Source: Desertimonas flava (GTDB lineage Bacteria > Actinomycetota > Acidimicrobiia > Acidimicrobiales > Ilumatobacteraceae). From it: 64,000 nt of DNA. The notes beneath the pieces were generated by a model. That model searched no databases. It saw only the letters and a program-made list of their open reading frames with translations, and was not told where the DNA came from. The stretch is taken from positions 310,001 through 374,000 of the forward strand of contig NZ_QKYK01000002.1 in NCBI RefSeq assembly GCF_003426815.1, written 5' to 3'. Position numbers and translations under genes: made by a program. Below are positions 29,806 through 36,907 of this stretch, piece after piece; the stretch's first letter is position 1; each line of letters opens with the position of its first letter.

Positions 29806-30806
29806 GGATGCCGGCGGAGTTCGAACCGCACGAGTGCACGGTGATGTGCTGGCCGGCGCGCAGCGACCTCTACGGCGACCTGATGGCGCGCGCCGAGGCG
29901 GCCCACGCGCTCGTCGCCTCCACGATTGCCGGGTTCGAACCGGTGACGATGATCGCCGCACCCGGAGCGGGGGAGCGGGCGGCCGCTCGCTGTGGCGCCG
30001 GGGTCGACGTCATCGAGCTGCCGATCGACGACTCGTGGTTCCGCGACAGCGGACCGATCTACGTCGTCGGCGACGGCGACCCGCCCCAGCGGGTGGCGCT
30101 CGACTGGACGTTCAACGCGTGGGGCGGCAAGTTCCTGCCCTTCGCCGACGACGCCGCCATCGCCCGCCGCTACGCCGAGCTGGCGGGCCACAAGGTGCGA
30201 TCGATCCCCGTGGTGATGGAGGGCGGGTCGCTCACCGTCGACGGCGCCGGAACACTCGTGACCACCGAGCAGTGCCTGATGCACCCCAATCGCAACCCGC
30301 GGATGACCCGGACCGAGATCGAGTGGGTCCTCGGTGACGAGCTCGGCGTCTCGACCATCGTGTGGCTGCCGTTCGGGCTCGCCCTCGACGACGACACGGA
30401 CGGCCACGTCGACAACGTGGCCGCCTTCGCCGCCCCCGGCCGCCTCGTCGTGCAGGGGTGTTCCGATCCCGCCGAGGACGACTGGTTGCGCTGCAACGTG
30501 AACGTTCGTTGCGCCCGCGGGGCGAGCGACGCCGCCGGCAGGGCGATCGATGTCGTCGAGGTACCGGTGCTGCCCTTCGCCGAGATCGGCGGTGAGCGGG
30601 TCGCCGTGCCCTATCTGAACTTCTACGTGGTGAACGGCGCGGTCATCGTCCCGGTGTGCGGGCACGATGCCGACGACGACATGCTCGCGCTCATCGCCGA
30701 GCAGTTCCCGGACCGCGAGACGATCGGGATCGACGTGGGCGCGGTGCTCGCCTATGGCGGCGGAGGCGTCCATTGCATCACCCAGCAGGTCCCTGCGATC
30801 GGGTAA
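29802..30806 (+). CDS. aguA: agmatine deiminase
   Basis: This 334-residue enzyme of the guanidino-modifying pentein fold converts agmatine to N-carbamoylputrescine and ammonia in the cytoplasm. Seen in order are MPAEFEPHECTVMCWP, DDSWFRDSGPIYVV, DWTFNAWGGKF, VVMEGGSLTVDGAGTLVTTEQCLMHPNRNP, DDDTDGHVDNVAAF and the C-terminal AYGGGGVHCITQQ with the catalytic Cys. Length is slightly short of the usual 340-370 but complete. It is coupled to aguB by a four-base overlap. Together they make putrescine from agmatine. Confidence 0.95.
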   Translation: MRMPAEFEPHECTVMCWPARSDLYGDLMARAEAAHALVASTIAGFEPVTMIAAPGAGERAAARCGAGVDVIELPIDDSWFRDSGPIYVVGDGDPPQRVALDWTFNAWGGKFLPFADDAAIARRYAELAGHKVRSIPVVMEGGSLTVDGAGTLVTTEQCLMHPNRNPRMTRTEIEWVLGDELGVSTIVWLPFGLALDDDTDGHVDNVAAFAAPGRLVVQGCSDPAEDDWLRCNVNVRCARGASDAAGRAIDVVEVPVLPFAEIGGERVAVPYLNFYVVNGAVIVPVCGHDADDDMLALIAEQFPDRETIGIDVGAVLAYGGGGVHCITQQVPAIG

Positions 30807-30857
30807 TCGGTCACCGCTGCGGTCCCGGGCCGACTGCGGGAGTAGCCTGGCCGACCG

Positions 30858-31502
30858 GTGACAGCGACGGAACAGCCTGATACGACCGATCATCTCGCCG
30901 CTCTCGAGGCGATGCTCACGAGACGCAGCGTGAAGGTGTTCTCGGCAATCGGCCCCACCGCCGCGGAGATCGACGCCATCGTGCGGGCGGCGGTCACCGT
31001 GCCCGATCACGGTGCGCTCCGGCCCTGGCGGCTGGTCGTCGTCGAGGGCGAGGGACGGCATCCATTCGGTGATGCGCTCGCCGACGCCGGACGGGAGGCG
31101 AATCCCAGCCTCACCGACGACATGGCCGATCGACTGCGGTCGAAGGCGTTCGTCGCCCCGGCGCTCATCGCCGTGGTCGCCCGCGTCGATCGCTGTGCCA
31201 AGGTCGACGAGTGGGAGCAGGTGGCGTCGGCGTCGTGCCTGGGGTACGCGATCACCCTGGCCGCCGACCGTCTCGGTCTCGGTGCGATCTGGAAGAGCAG
31301 CCCCTTCCGGCGCGGTGCCGCGCTTCAGCGTGTGCTCGACATGGGCCCCGATGACGAGTTCCTCGGTTGGGTCAATCTCGGCCACCGCCCGCCCGACCTC
31401 CCGAAGGACACCAACGTGCGCCGTCCGGACGTCGATCTCGGCCGGATCGTCCGCGTCCTGCGGGCCGACGGTCAGCCGAGCGTCTATCGCAGCGCCTCCT
31501 GA
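30858..31502 (+). CDS. nitroreductase-family FMN oxidoreductase
   Basis: This 214-residue flavoprotein of the NfsB/YdjA group has TRRSVKVFSAIGPTAAEIDAIVRAAVTVPDHGALRPWRLVVVEG (FMN phosphate and ribityl contacts). SCLGYAITLAADRLGLGAIWKSSP and DDEFLGWVNLGHRP follow. It would use NAD(P)H to reduce nitro or other electrophilic compounds; the physiological substrate is unknown. The GTG at 30858 lies nine bases after a TAGCCT hexamer. No coupling to aguA is seen (51-base gap). Confidence 0.87.
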   Translation: MTATEQPDTTDHLAALEAMLTRRSVKVFSAIGPTAAEIDAIVRAAVTVPDHGALRPWRLVVVEGEGRHPFGDALADAGREANPSLTDDMADRLRSKAFVAPALIAVVARVDRCAKVDEWEQVASASCLGYAITLAADRLGLGAIWKSSPFRRGAALQRVLDMGPDDEFLGWVNLGHRPPDLPKDTNVRRPDVDLGRIVRVLRADGQPSVYRSAS

Positions 31503-31541
31503 ACACGAGCGGCCGCTGCGAGCTGGGGCCGCGTCGGCCCG

Positions 31542-32324
31542 CTACTTGACGACGACGTCGAGCGTGATGCGCCGGGCGACGAAGACGGCGCCGACGATCA
31601 CGGCGAGCGTGATCGGGGTGCTGATCCACAGCGACATCGACATGAGATCGCCGAGGGCCTCGATCTGCCCACCGCCGCTGACCACCGTGAGCAGAAGCTC
31701 GCACACGGCGGCGGGCACGAGGGCCAGTGGTATGCACAGCACGGCGACGACGATGTCGCCGTCCCGGTTGAACAGGACGCCCAGCAGCCAGCCGCTCACG
31801 AAGTGGGCGGCCGCGGCGGCCGTGTAGGTGAGCAGCACCGTGCCGTAGCCGATCGCCCCATAGGTGAGGTTGCGCTCGTCGTTCATGTGCGGCCAGTCGT
31901 TGGCGTCGTAGACGAACCGTTCGATCACGAAGCCGACGGTGATGTACACGCCCGACAACAAGGAGAACAGGACGAGGCTCACCGTTGCCGCGTCGCCGAG
32001 TCGGCGGCGCGTGACGCCGTTGACGACGAACATGCGGGCGAACGTGGCGATCATCAAGAACCCGCACACGCCGATCGGCCAGCGTTGCCAACCGGCGGCG
32101 ATGCTGACCCAGAGGCTGGTGTCGATCTCGCCCCAGATCGACACGCACACGACGACCACGGTGTAGCCGACGGCGACGAACGCGAGGAGCGGGCCGAACC
32201 AGATGAGGTTGCCGAACATCGTCATGCTCGTTGCGGTGCCCAGGTCGACGGGATCGTTGCCGACGACGATGTCGTCGCCGGACGCTGCCGCGAAGGTGTC
32301 GGAGTGGTCAGCGGTGCCGATCAT
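31542..32324 (-). CDS. ABC transporter membrane subunit of GntR-controlled operon
   Basis: This 260-residue protein has about six hydrophobic segments, including LIWFGPLLAFVAVGYTVVVVCV, WPIGVCGFLMIATFARMFVV, VSLVLFSLLSGVYITVGFVI, LLTYTAAAAAHFVSGWLLGVLF, VVAVLCIPLALVPAAVCELLLTV and TPITLAVIVGAVFVA. It has no clear family signature of its own. It is the last gene of a three-gene overlapping operon (GntR, ATPase, membrane protein; ATGA at 32321-32324) organised like the ytr-type envelope-stress transporters. A role in export or resistance to wall-active compounds is therefore likely, by context only. Confidence 0.8.
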   Translation of the reverse strand: MIGTADHSDTFAAASGDDIVVGNDPVDLGTATSMTMFGNLIWFGPLLAFVAVGYTVVVVCVSIWGEIDTSLWVSIAAGWQRWPIGVCGFLMIATFARMFVVNGVTRRRLGDAATVSLVLFSLLSGVYITVGFVIERFVYDANDWPHMNDERNLTYGAIGYGTVLLTYTAAAAAHFVSGWLLGVLFNRDGDIVVAVLCIPLALVPAAVCELLLTVVSGGGQIEALGDLMSMSLWISTPITLAVIVGAVFVARRITLDVVVK

Positions 32325-33205
32325 GAGGCTGCGTGCTCCCGGCTCGTGAGGTGGATGAAGAGGTCCTGCAACGGGATCGGCTCGAGATCGACGCCGAGCG
32401 AGGCGGCCCGCCGGGCGAACTCACCGTTGAACTCGTCGTAGACGACGGCCTGCTTGATGCTGCCGAACGTGCGGCTCGACAGGACGCGCAGTCCGAACGT
32501 CACGTCGTCGACGTCGGCCGCCTTGCCAGAGACGACGGCGCCGCGGGACCGCAGGCGGTCGACCGAATCGTGCACCACCAGCCGGCCGGCGTCGAGGATC
32601 ACCACGTCCTCGATCAGGTTGGCGATCTCGTCGATGATGTGGGTCGACAGGATGATCGTGCGGGGGTGAGCGGCGTAGTCGGCCAGCAGCTCGTCGTAGA
32701 AGGCGTAGCGCGACGGGGCGTCCATGCCCAGATGCGGTTCGTCGAACATCGTGACCGGCGCCCGAGAGGCGAGCGCGGTGATCACCGAGACGGCGGCCTG
32801 CTTGCCGTGCGACAGCTTGCCGATGCGCTTCCTCGCCGGCAGCTCGAACAGGTCGATCAGCCGGTCGGCGTACTCCTGGTCCCAGCGCGGGCGCACGGCC
32901 GCGACCACCTGGAAGTGGCCCCGAACGGTGGTGGAGTCGGCGAAGGGCACGGCGTCACGGACGAGGCAGGTCTCGGCCATGAGACGGCCGTTCTCGTAGG
33001 GATCGTCGCCGTCGAGGCGAATCGACCCGTCCGACGCCCGTCGGTAGCCGGCGAGCAGCGCCATCAGGGTCGACTTGCCGGCGCCGTTGCGGCCGAGCAG
33101 GCCGGTGATCCGCCCGGCGGGGAGGTCCAGCGTGAGGTCGGCGAGGGCGTTGCTGTCGCCGAAGGTCATCCGCAGCCGGTCGGTGGAGATGGCGAGGCCG
33201 CTCAC
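32321..33205 (-). CDS. ABC transporter ATPase (YtrB-like)
   Basis: This 294-residue ATPase has Walker A GRNGAGKST (about 38-46). The signature region is degenerate, LSHGKQAAVSVITALAS instead of LSGGQ, as in the YtrB/EcsA-like group. Walker B is APVTMFDEPHLGMD and the H-loop is ILSTHIIDEI. The C-terminal ~80 residues form a regulatory extension. Both ends overlap the neighbouring genes by four bases (33202-33205 and 32321-32324), giving full translational coupling with the GntR repressor and the membrane partner. Confidence 0.92.
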   Translation of the reverse strand: MSGLAISTDRLRMTFGDSNALADLTLDLPAGRITGLLGRNGAGKSTLMALLAGYRRASDGSIRLDGDDPYENGRLMAETCLVRDAVPFADSTTVRGHFQVVAAVRPRWDQEYADRLIDLFELPARKRIGKLSHGKQAAVSVITALASRAPVTMFDEPHLGMDAPSRYAFYDELLADYAAHPRTIILSTHIIDEIANLIEDVVILDAGRLVVHDSVDRLRSRGAVVSGKAADVDDVTFGLRVLSSRTFGSIKQAVVYDEFNGEFARRAASLGVDLEPIPLQDLFIHLTSREHAAS

Positions 33206-33567
33206 GAACGCGCTCCGAACGCCGCGCGCACTGCGTCGACGACGGTGTCGAGGGGGAGGTCGAGGCGGCGGGCCTCGGCGACGAGCGGCTCGACCACGCG
33301 GCCGACGAACTCGGCGCGGCGCTCCGCTCGCAGGCGTTCGGCGGCTCCGGGAGCGACGAACATGCCGACGCCGCGCCGCTTGTACAGGACGCCCTCGTCG
33401 ACGAGACCCTGGAAGGCCTTCGCCGCCGTCGCCGGGTTGATCCGGTGGAAGGCGGCGTACTGATTGGTCGACATCACCTGCTCCTCTTCTGCGAGCACCC
33501 CGGAGACGATGTCCTCGCGGATCTGGTCGGCGATCTGCCGATAGATGGGCGTGCGGTCATCGAACAT
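33202..33567 (-). CDS. GntR-family regulator (YtrA-like)
   Basis: This 121-residue short GntR repressor has its winged helix at residues 5-70 (PIYRQIADQIREDIVSGVLAEEEQVMSTNQYAAFHRINPATAAKAFQGLVDEGVLYKRRGVGMFV). A small C-terminal dimer segment with many Arg follows. This is the YtrA subfamily, which represses its own ABC operon and is relieved by wall-active antibiotics. Its likely operator is the perfect palindrome 26 bases upstream (33593-33618). Start ATG 33567. Confidence 0.9.
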   Translation of the reverse strand: MFDDRTPIYRQIADQIREDIVSGVLAEEEQVMSTNQYAAFHRINPATAAKAFQGLVDEGVLYKRRGVGMFVAPGAAERLRAERRAEFVGRVVEPLVAEARRLDLPLDTVVDAVRAAFGARS

Positions 33568-33592
33568 GTGCTCACGAACTCATGGGCTTGAT

Positions 33593-33618
33593 TGGTTCAT
33601 TAGTGATGTAATGAACCA
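33593..33618. promoter_or_regulatory. GntR operator palindrome
   Basis: TGGTTCATTA (33593-33602) and its exact complement TAATGAACCA (33609-33618) flank the six bases GTGATG. It is AT-rich against the background and 26 bases upstream of the GntR start. Tandem GntR-type repressor binding there would cover the operon promoter. Confidence 0.8.
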
Positions 33619-33678
33619 TAGAGGAGCGGCGTCTCGCTGACAACCTCCTTTCCGGCCAGAAACGATTCGACCGGACGA

Positions 33679-34728
33679 TCACCGGTCGTTCCACGAGCCG
33701 GTAGGTGACGTCGGCGAGCAGCCACGCGTGAGGGCGATGCCGGCGACGGCGAACGACCAGCCGCCGAGACCGGCATGGTGGACCAGGAGGAGGAACACCG
33801 CCTGGTGCCAGAGGTACGCCGAGTACGAGCGGCGCCCGAGTGCGGCCAGCGGAGCGAGCGACAGCAGGCGTGAACCGATCGAGTCCGGGTCCCGGACGAG
33901 CGCCCCGACGAGGCCGGCGCTGGCCAACCCGGCGACCGTGATGCCCCATTGGTAGGTGGCCGGCTCGTACGCGCTGGCGGTGAAGTACAGCGCCAGCAGC
34001 ACGAGGGTGGCGCCGGCACCGACGACGCGAGCGCTCGTCACCGGAACCCGGGCGAGCGCGCCCGATCGGGCGAGGAGCGCCAGGGCCACGCCCCACATCA
34101 GCGAGTCGAGGCGCATCGGGGTGAACAGGTAGGAGCGCGGGTAACCGTCGATCCCGCTGCTCGTGCGCCACGCCGCCGACGCGACCCCGGTGGCGACGAC
34201 GATCCCGAGCCACGCCCGCCGCGGCAGTCCCGCGGCGGCGAGGCCGATGAACACGAACGGCAGCGCGACGTAGAACTGGAACTCGATGCTGAGGCTCCAC
34301 AGGGGGCCGACCTCGAACAGCATCGAACCGAACCCGAAGACGTCGAGACCGTCGAGGTTGGTGAAGTTGTGGAGGTACGACGCCGAACTGGCCAGCGATG
34401 GCCACGTCGCCGACCACGACCGATCGTCGACGAGCAGCGAGACGACACCGATCGCGGCGAGCACGACGAGGAGCGCCGGATAGAGCCGGGCCAACCGGCG
34501 GGCAAGGAAACGACCGACGCTGATCGACCCCGCCGAGTCGAGCTCGGACAACAGGTTGGTGGCGATCAGGTACCCGCTGAGCACGAAGAACCCGTCGACT
34601 GGCAGCCATCCGGCCGCGGCGAGCGGATCGACGTGCCCGAGCGTCCACTGCAGGTGGTGGATCATGACGCCCATGACGAGCACCGTGCGCAGCCCGTCGA
34701 ACGCGTCGCGCCGTGGTCCTCCCCGCAC
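33679..34728 (-). CDS. acyltransferase-3 family membrane protein, frameshifted near its 3' end
   Basis: This integral membrane O-acyltransferase (OafA/acyltransferase-3 family), about 349 residues as read, would acetylate or acylate envelope sugars. It begins RRDAFDGLRTVLVMGVMIHH (catalytic His region). WLPVDGFFVLSGYLIATNLL, FLARRLARLYPALLV and GPLWSLSIEFQFYVALPF follow, then about ten helices. In the sequence as given the frame ends GIALTRGCSPTSPTGSWNDR. One missing base near 33722-33727 would instead give WLLADVTYRLVERPVIVRSNRF, the conserved family C-terminus, running on to a stop at 33572. So the gene is either miscalled by one base or broken. GTG 34728 has TACGGT six bases upstream (34735-34740). 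Confidence 0.85.
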   Translation of the reverse strand: MRGGPRRDAFDGLRTVLVMGVMIHHLQWTLGHVDPLAAAGWLPVDGFFVLSGYLIATNLLSELDSAGSISVGRFLARRLARLYPALLVVLAAIGVVSLLVDDRSWSATWPSLASSASYLHNFTNLDGLDVFGFGSMLFEVGPLWSLSIEFQFYVALPFVFIGLAAAGLPRRAWLGIVVATGVASAAWRTSSGIDGYPRSYLFTPMRLDSLMWGVALALLARSGALARVPVTSARVVGAGATLVLLALYFTASAYEPATYQWGITVAGLASAGLVGALVRDPDSIGSRLLSLAPLAALGRRSYSAYLWHQAVFLLLVHHAGLGGWSFAVAGIALTRGCSPTSPTGSWNDR

Positions 34729-34775
34729 CGCGCCACCGTAGTCAGTTGCCGCGTTCGGGCGGCGCGAGGCGGGGT

Positions 34776-34781
34776 TACGAT
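34776..34781 (+). promoter_or_regulatory. -10 hexamer of the nucleoside phosphorylase promoter
   Basis: TACGAT ends seven bases before GTG 34789. The divergent acyltransferase has TACGGT at 34735-34740. Both fit leaderless transcripts and fix the two starts. Confidence 0.45.
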
Positions 34782-34788
34782 CGCCCGC

Positions 34789-35565
34789 GTGACGAGGCTG
34801 TACCACATCGGATTCGGCGTCGAGGATCTCGCACCCGGCACCACCGTCGCCTTCCTCAGCGGCGATCCCGACCGGTCCGAGACGATCGCCACCGACTACC
34901 TCGCGGACGGGAGGGAGCTCGCCCGCCACCGCGGACTCGATGCCTTCGCCGGCACCCTGCCGAGCGGAAACCCCGTCGTGTGCGCCACGTCCGGCATGGG
35001 CGCTCCGTCGATGAGCATCGTCGTCAACGAGCTCGTCCAGGTAGGGATCCGCACGATCATCCGCATCGGCACGAGCGGGTCGATCCAGGACCACGTGCGG
35101 GCCGGTTCGGTGGTGATCGGGCAGGGGGCGCTCACCAATCAGGGCGCGGCGCTCGACATCGCCCCCACCGAGTTCCCGAGCGTGGCCGATCCGTTCCTCA
35201 CCGTCGCCCTCGCCGACGCCGCCGTCCGCCTCGGCATCGACCATCACGTCGGGGTGATGGCCTCCACGGACACGTTCTACGAGGGCCAGGAGCGCACGGA
35301 ATCGTCCGCCAACCCACACCTCGTCCGGCGGCTGCGCGGGATGATCGACGAGTACCACGACCTCGGCGTGCTGAGCTTCGAGATGGAGGCCGGCACGCTG
35401 TTCAAGATGGGCGCGGTCTACGGCTTCAGCGCCGGCGCCGTGGTCGGCATCGTGGCGCAGCGCGGGCTGTCGGAAGCGCCCGACACGACCATCATCGGCA
35501 CCGCCGTCGACAACGCGATCCGCGTCGCCGTGGCGGCCGCCGACACCTGGTCACGTCGCAGCTGA
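34789..35565 (+). CDS. uridine/purine nucleoside phosphorylase family protein
   Basis: This 258-residue enzyme of the NP-I family cleaves nucleosides with phosphate to base and ribose-1-phosphate. Visible are FLSGDPDRSETIA (phosphate loop G-D-P-x-R), VVCATSGMGAPSMSIVVNELVQVGIRTIIRIGTSGSI and FEMEAGTLFKMGAVYG (the E-M-E ribose-binding motif). The overall pattern is closest to uridine phosphorylase, but base preference cannot be set from motifs. It lies between surface-polymer genes and is divergent from the acyltransferase, with no functional link apparent. Confidence 0.9.
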   Translation: MTRLYHIGFGVEDLAPGTTVAFLSGDPDRSETIATDYLADGRELARHRGLDAFAGTLPSGNPVVCATSGMGAPSMSIVVNELVQVGIRTIIRIGTSGSIQDHVRAGSVVIGQGALTNQGAALDIAPTEFPSVADPFLTVALADAAVRLGIDHHVGVMASTDTFYEGQERTESSANPHLVRRLRGMIDEYHDLGVLSFEMEAGTLFKMGAVYGFSAGAVVGIVAQRGLSEAPDTTIIGTAVDNAIRVAVAAADTWSRRS

Positions 35566-35603
35566 CGTGACGCGGTGCCGGCGGCGGCCGGCGATCCAGA
35601 CGG

Positions 35604-36773
35604 TCACTCGGCGGGTGGCACCAGCAGCGTGTTGATGATGTGGATCGTGCCGTTGGCGACGGCGATGTTGCTGCACGTGACCGTGGCGGCGCCGTCGTTG
35701 ATGCTCACCGAGCCGTCGGCCTGGCTGGCGAACGTGAGCGGTCCACCTTGCTCGCTCGTCTGCGACGCCGACGTGACCAGGTTGGCGGCGCTGAGCGACT
35801 GCCCCTTGACGATGTGGTAGGTGACGATGGCGGTCAACTGCTCTGTGTTGCCGAGAATGGCCTCGAGGTCACTGGGGTCGAGCGCCTCGAAGGCGGCGTT
35901 GCTCGGTGCGAAGATCGTCCACGGACCCTCCTCGTTGAGCGCCTCGATGAACCCGCCCGCCGTGAGCGCCTCGGCGAACGTCGAGAGCAGGGGATTGGCG
36001 GCGATCGCGTCGCCGAGCGGGAGCGTCGCCGCTTCGGCGATCGAGCCGGCACCCTCGGCGGGCAGCGTGGCGCAATCGGGGCCGTTCGGGCCTTCGGCCG
36101 GGGTGGCGACGGCGGTCACGTTGGGTCCGCTGCTCGGCACGCTGCTCGAGCCGTTGCCGCCGAAGTCGGACGTCGGGGGCTGGAGGAAGCTGTCGATGAT
36201 GTGAAGGATCCCGTTGGCGACGGGCAGATCGCCGCAGACGACAGCGGCCGAGCCGTTGATGGTCAGGCCGTCGGCACCGGGTGTGAACGTCAGCTCCGAG
36301 CCCTCCAGCGTGATGGCTGTTCCGGCATCGCCGAGCTGGACGCCCGTGAGCGCTTCACCCTCGATGATGTGGAAGCCGAGGAGGGACGACAGGAGGTCGG
36401 CGTCGGCCAGGATCGAATCGAGCACGGCGGTGGGCAGCTTGTCGAAGGCCACGTTGCTCGGAGCGAAGATGGTGAACGGTCCGTCCCCGTTCAGGGTGTC
36501 GAGGAAACCGGAATCCTGGAGCGCGGCGGCGAGCGTCGACAGATCCGGCGACGAGGCGATGGCGTCGCCCCCGGGCAGCGCGGCGATCGCCGCCGGCGAG
36601 CCGTCACCCTCGGCGGGCAGGTCGGCACAGCCTGGGCCGACCGGTTCACCGGCCGGCGGAACCGACTCGGGGCGCGAGGCGTTGCCTGCTGCAGTGGCCA
36701 CCGACGCGGCGATCACCGCGCCGAACGCGACGGCCGCGGACAGCGCGGCAATTCTCGTCAGTCGTGTCCTCAT
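35604..36773 (-). CDS. secreted protein with two fasciclin (FAS1) domains
   Basis: This 389-residue exported protein has a signal peptide (LTRIAALSAAVAFGAVIAASVATAAG). Two FAS1 modules follow, about residues 70-210 and 255-385. Each has the H1 box (GDGPFTIFAPSNVAFDKLP; EEGPWTIFAPSNAAFEALD) and H2 box (VANGILHIIDSFL; VANGTIHIINTLL), and a G-HIIEG or YHIVKG strand between. A short Gly/Ser linker separates them. FAS1 proteins mediate adhesion or bind small molecules at the cell surface. The ATG at 36773 has AAAGGA upstream, a Shine-Dalgarno start rather than leaderless. A palindrome (36880-36891) shared with the 43.9-kb promoter lies upstream. Confidence 0.93.
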   Translation of the reverse strand: MRTRLTRIAALSAAVAFGAVIAASVATAAGNASRPESVPPAGEPVGPGCADLPAEGDGSPAAIAALPGGDAIASSPDLSTLAAALQDSGFLDTLNGDGPFTIFAPSNVAFDKLPTAVLDSILADADLLSSLLGFHIIEGEALTGVQLGDAGTAITLEGSELTFTPGADGLTINGSAAVVCGDLPVANGILHIIDSFLQPPTSDFGGNGSSSVPSSGPNVTAVATPAEGPNGPDCATLPAEGAGSIAEAATLPLGDAIAANPLLSTFAEALTAGGFIEALNEEGPWTIFAPSNAAFEALDPSDLEAILGNTEQLTAIVTYHIVKGQSLSAANLVTSASQTSEQGGPLTFASQADGSVSINDGAATVTCSNIAVANGTIHIINTLLVPPAE

Positions 36774-36879
36774 CAGGATGTCCTTTCCGGTGCTGGCGGG
36801 GTCGCGACTCGGAAACGTCCCCAATGCCGAGATCCGTGTTCGACGGTGGCACATCCCGGCGTGTCGGTGACGTTAGCAC

Positions 36880-36891
36880 TACCGTCGGTAA
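36880..36891. promoter_or_regulatory. TACCGTCGGTAA palindrome upstream of the fasciclin gene
   Basis: An imperfect palindrome (TACCG-T-CGGTA) lies about 107 bases upstream of the fasciclin start. The identical 12 bases recur at 43895-43906 between the acyltransferase and 2OG-oxygenase genes. Both copies are intergenic, suggesting one regulator for the surface locus. Confidence 0.5.
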
Positions 36892-36907
36892 CTCTGGGAC
36901 CACCGTG

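Noticed and set aside
35566-35603. Strong terminator between the convergent phosphorylase and fasciclin genes
   Set aside because: Only a short GCCGGCGGCGGCCGGC-type GC run is visible, without a convincing stem and tail.
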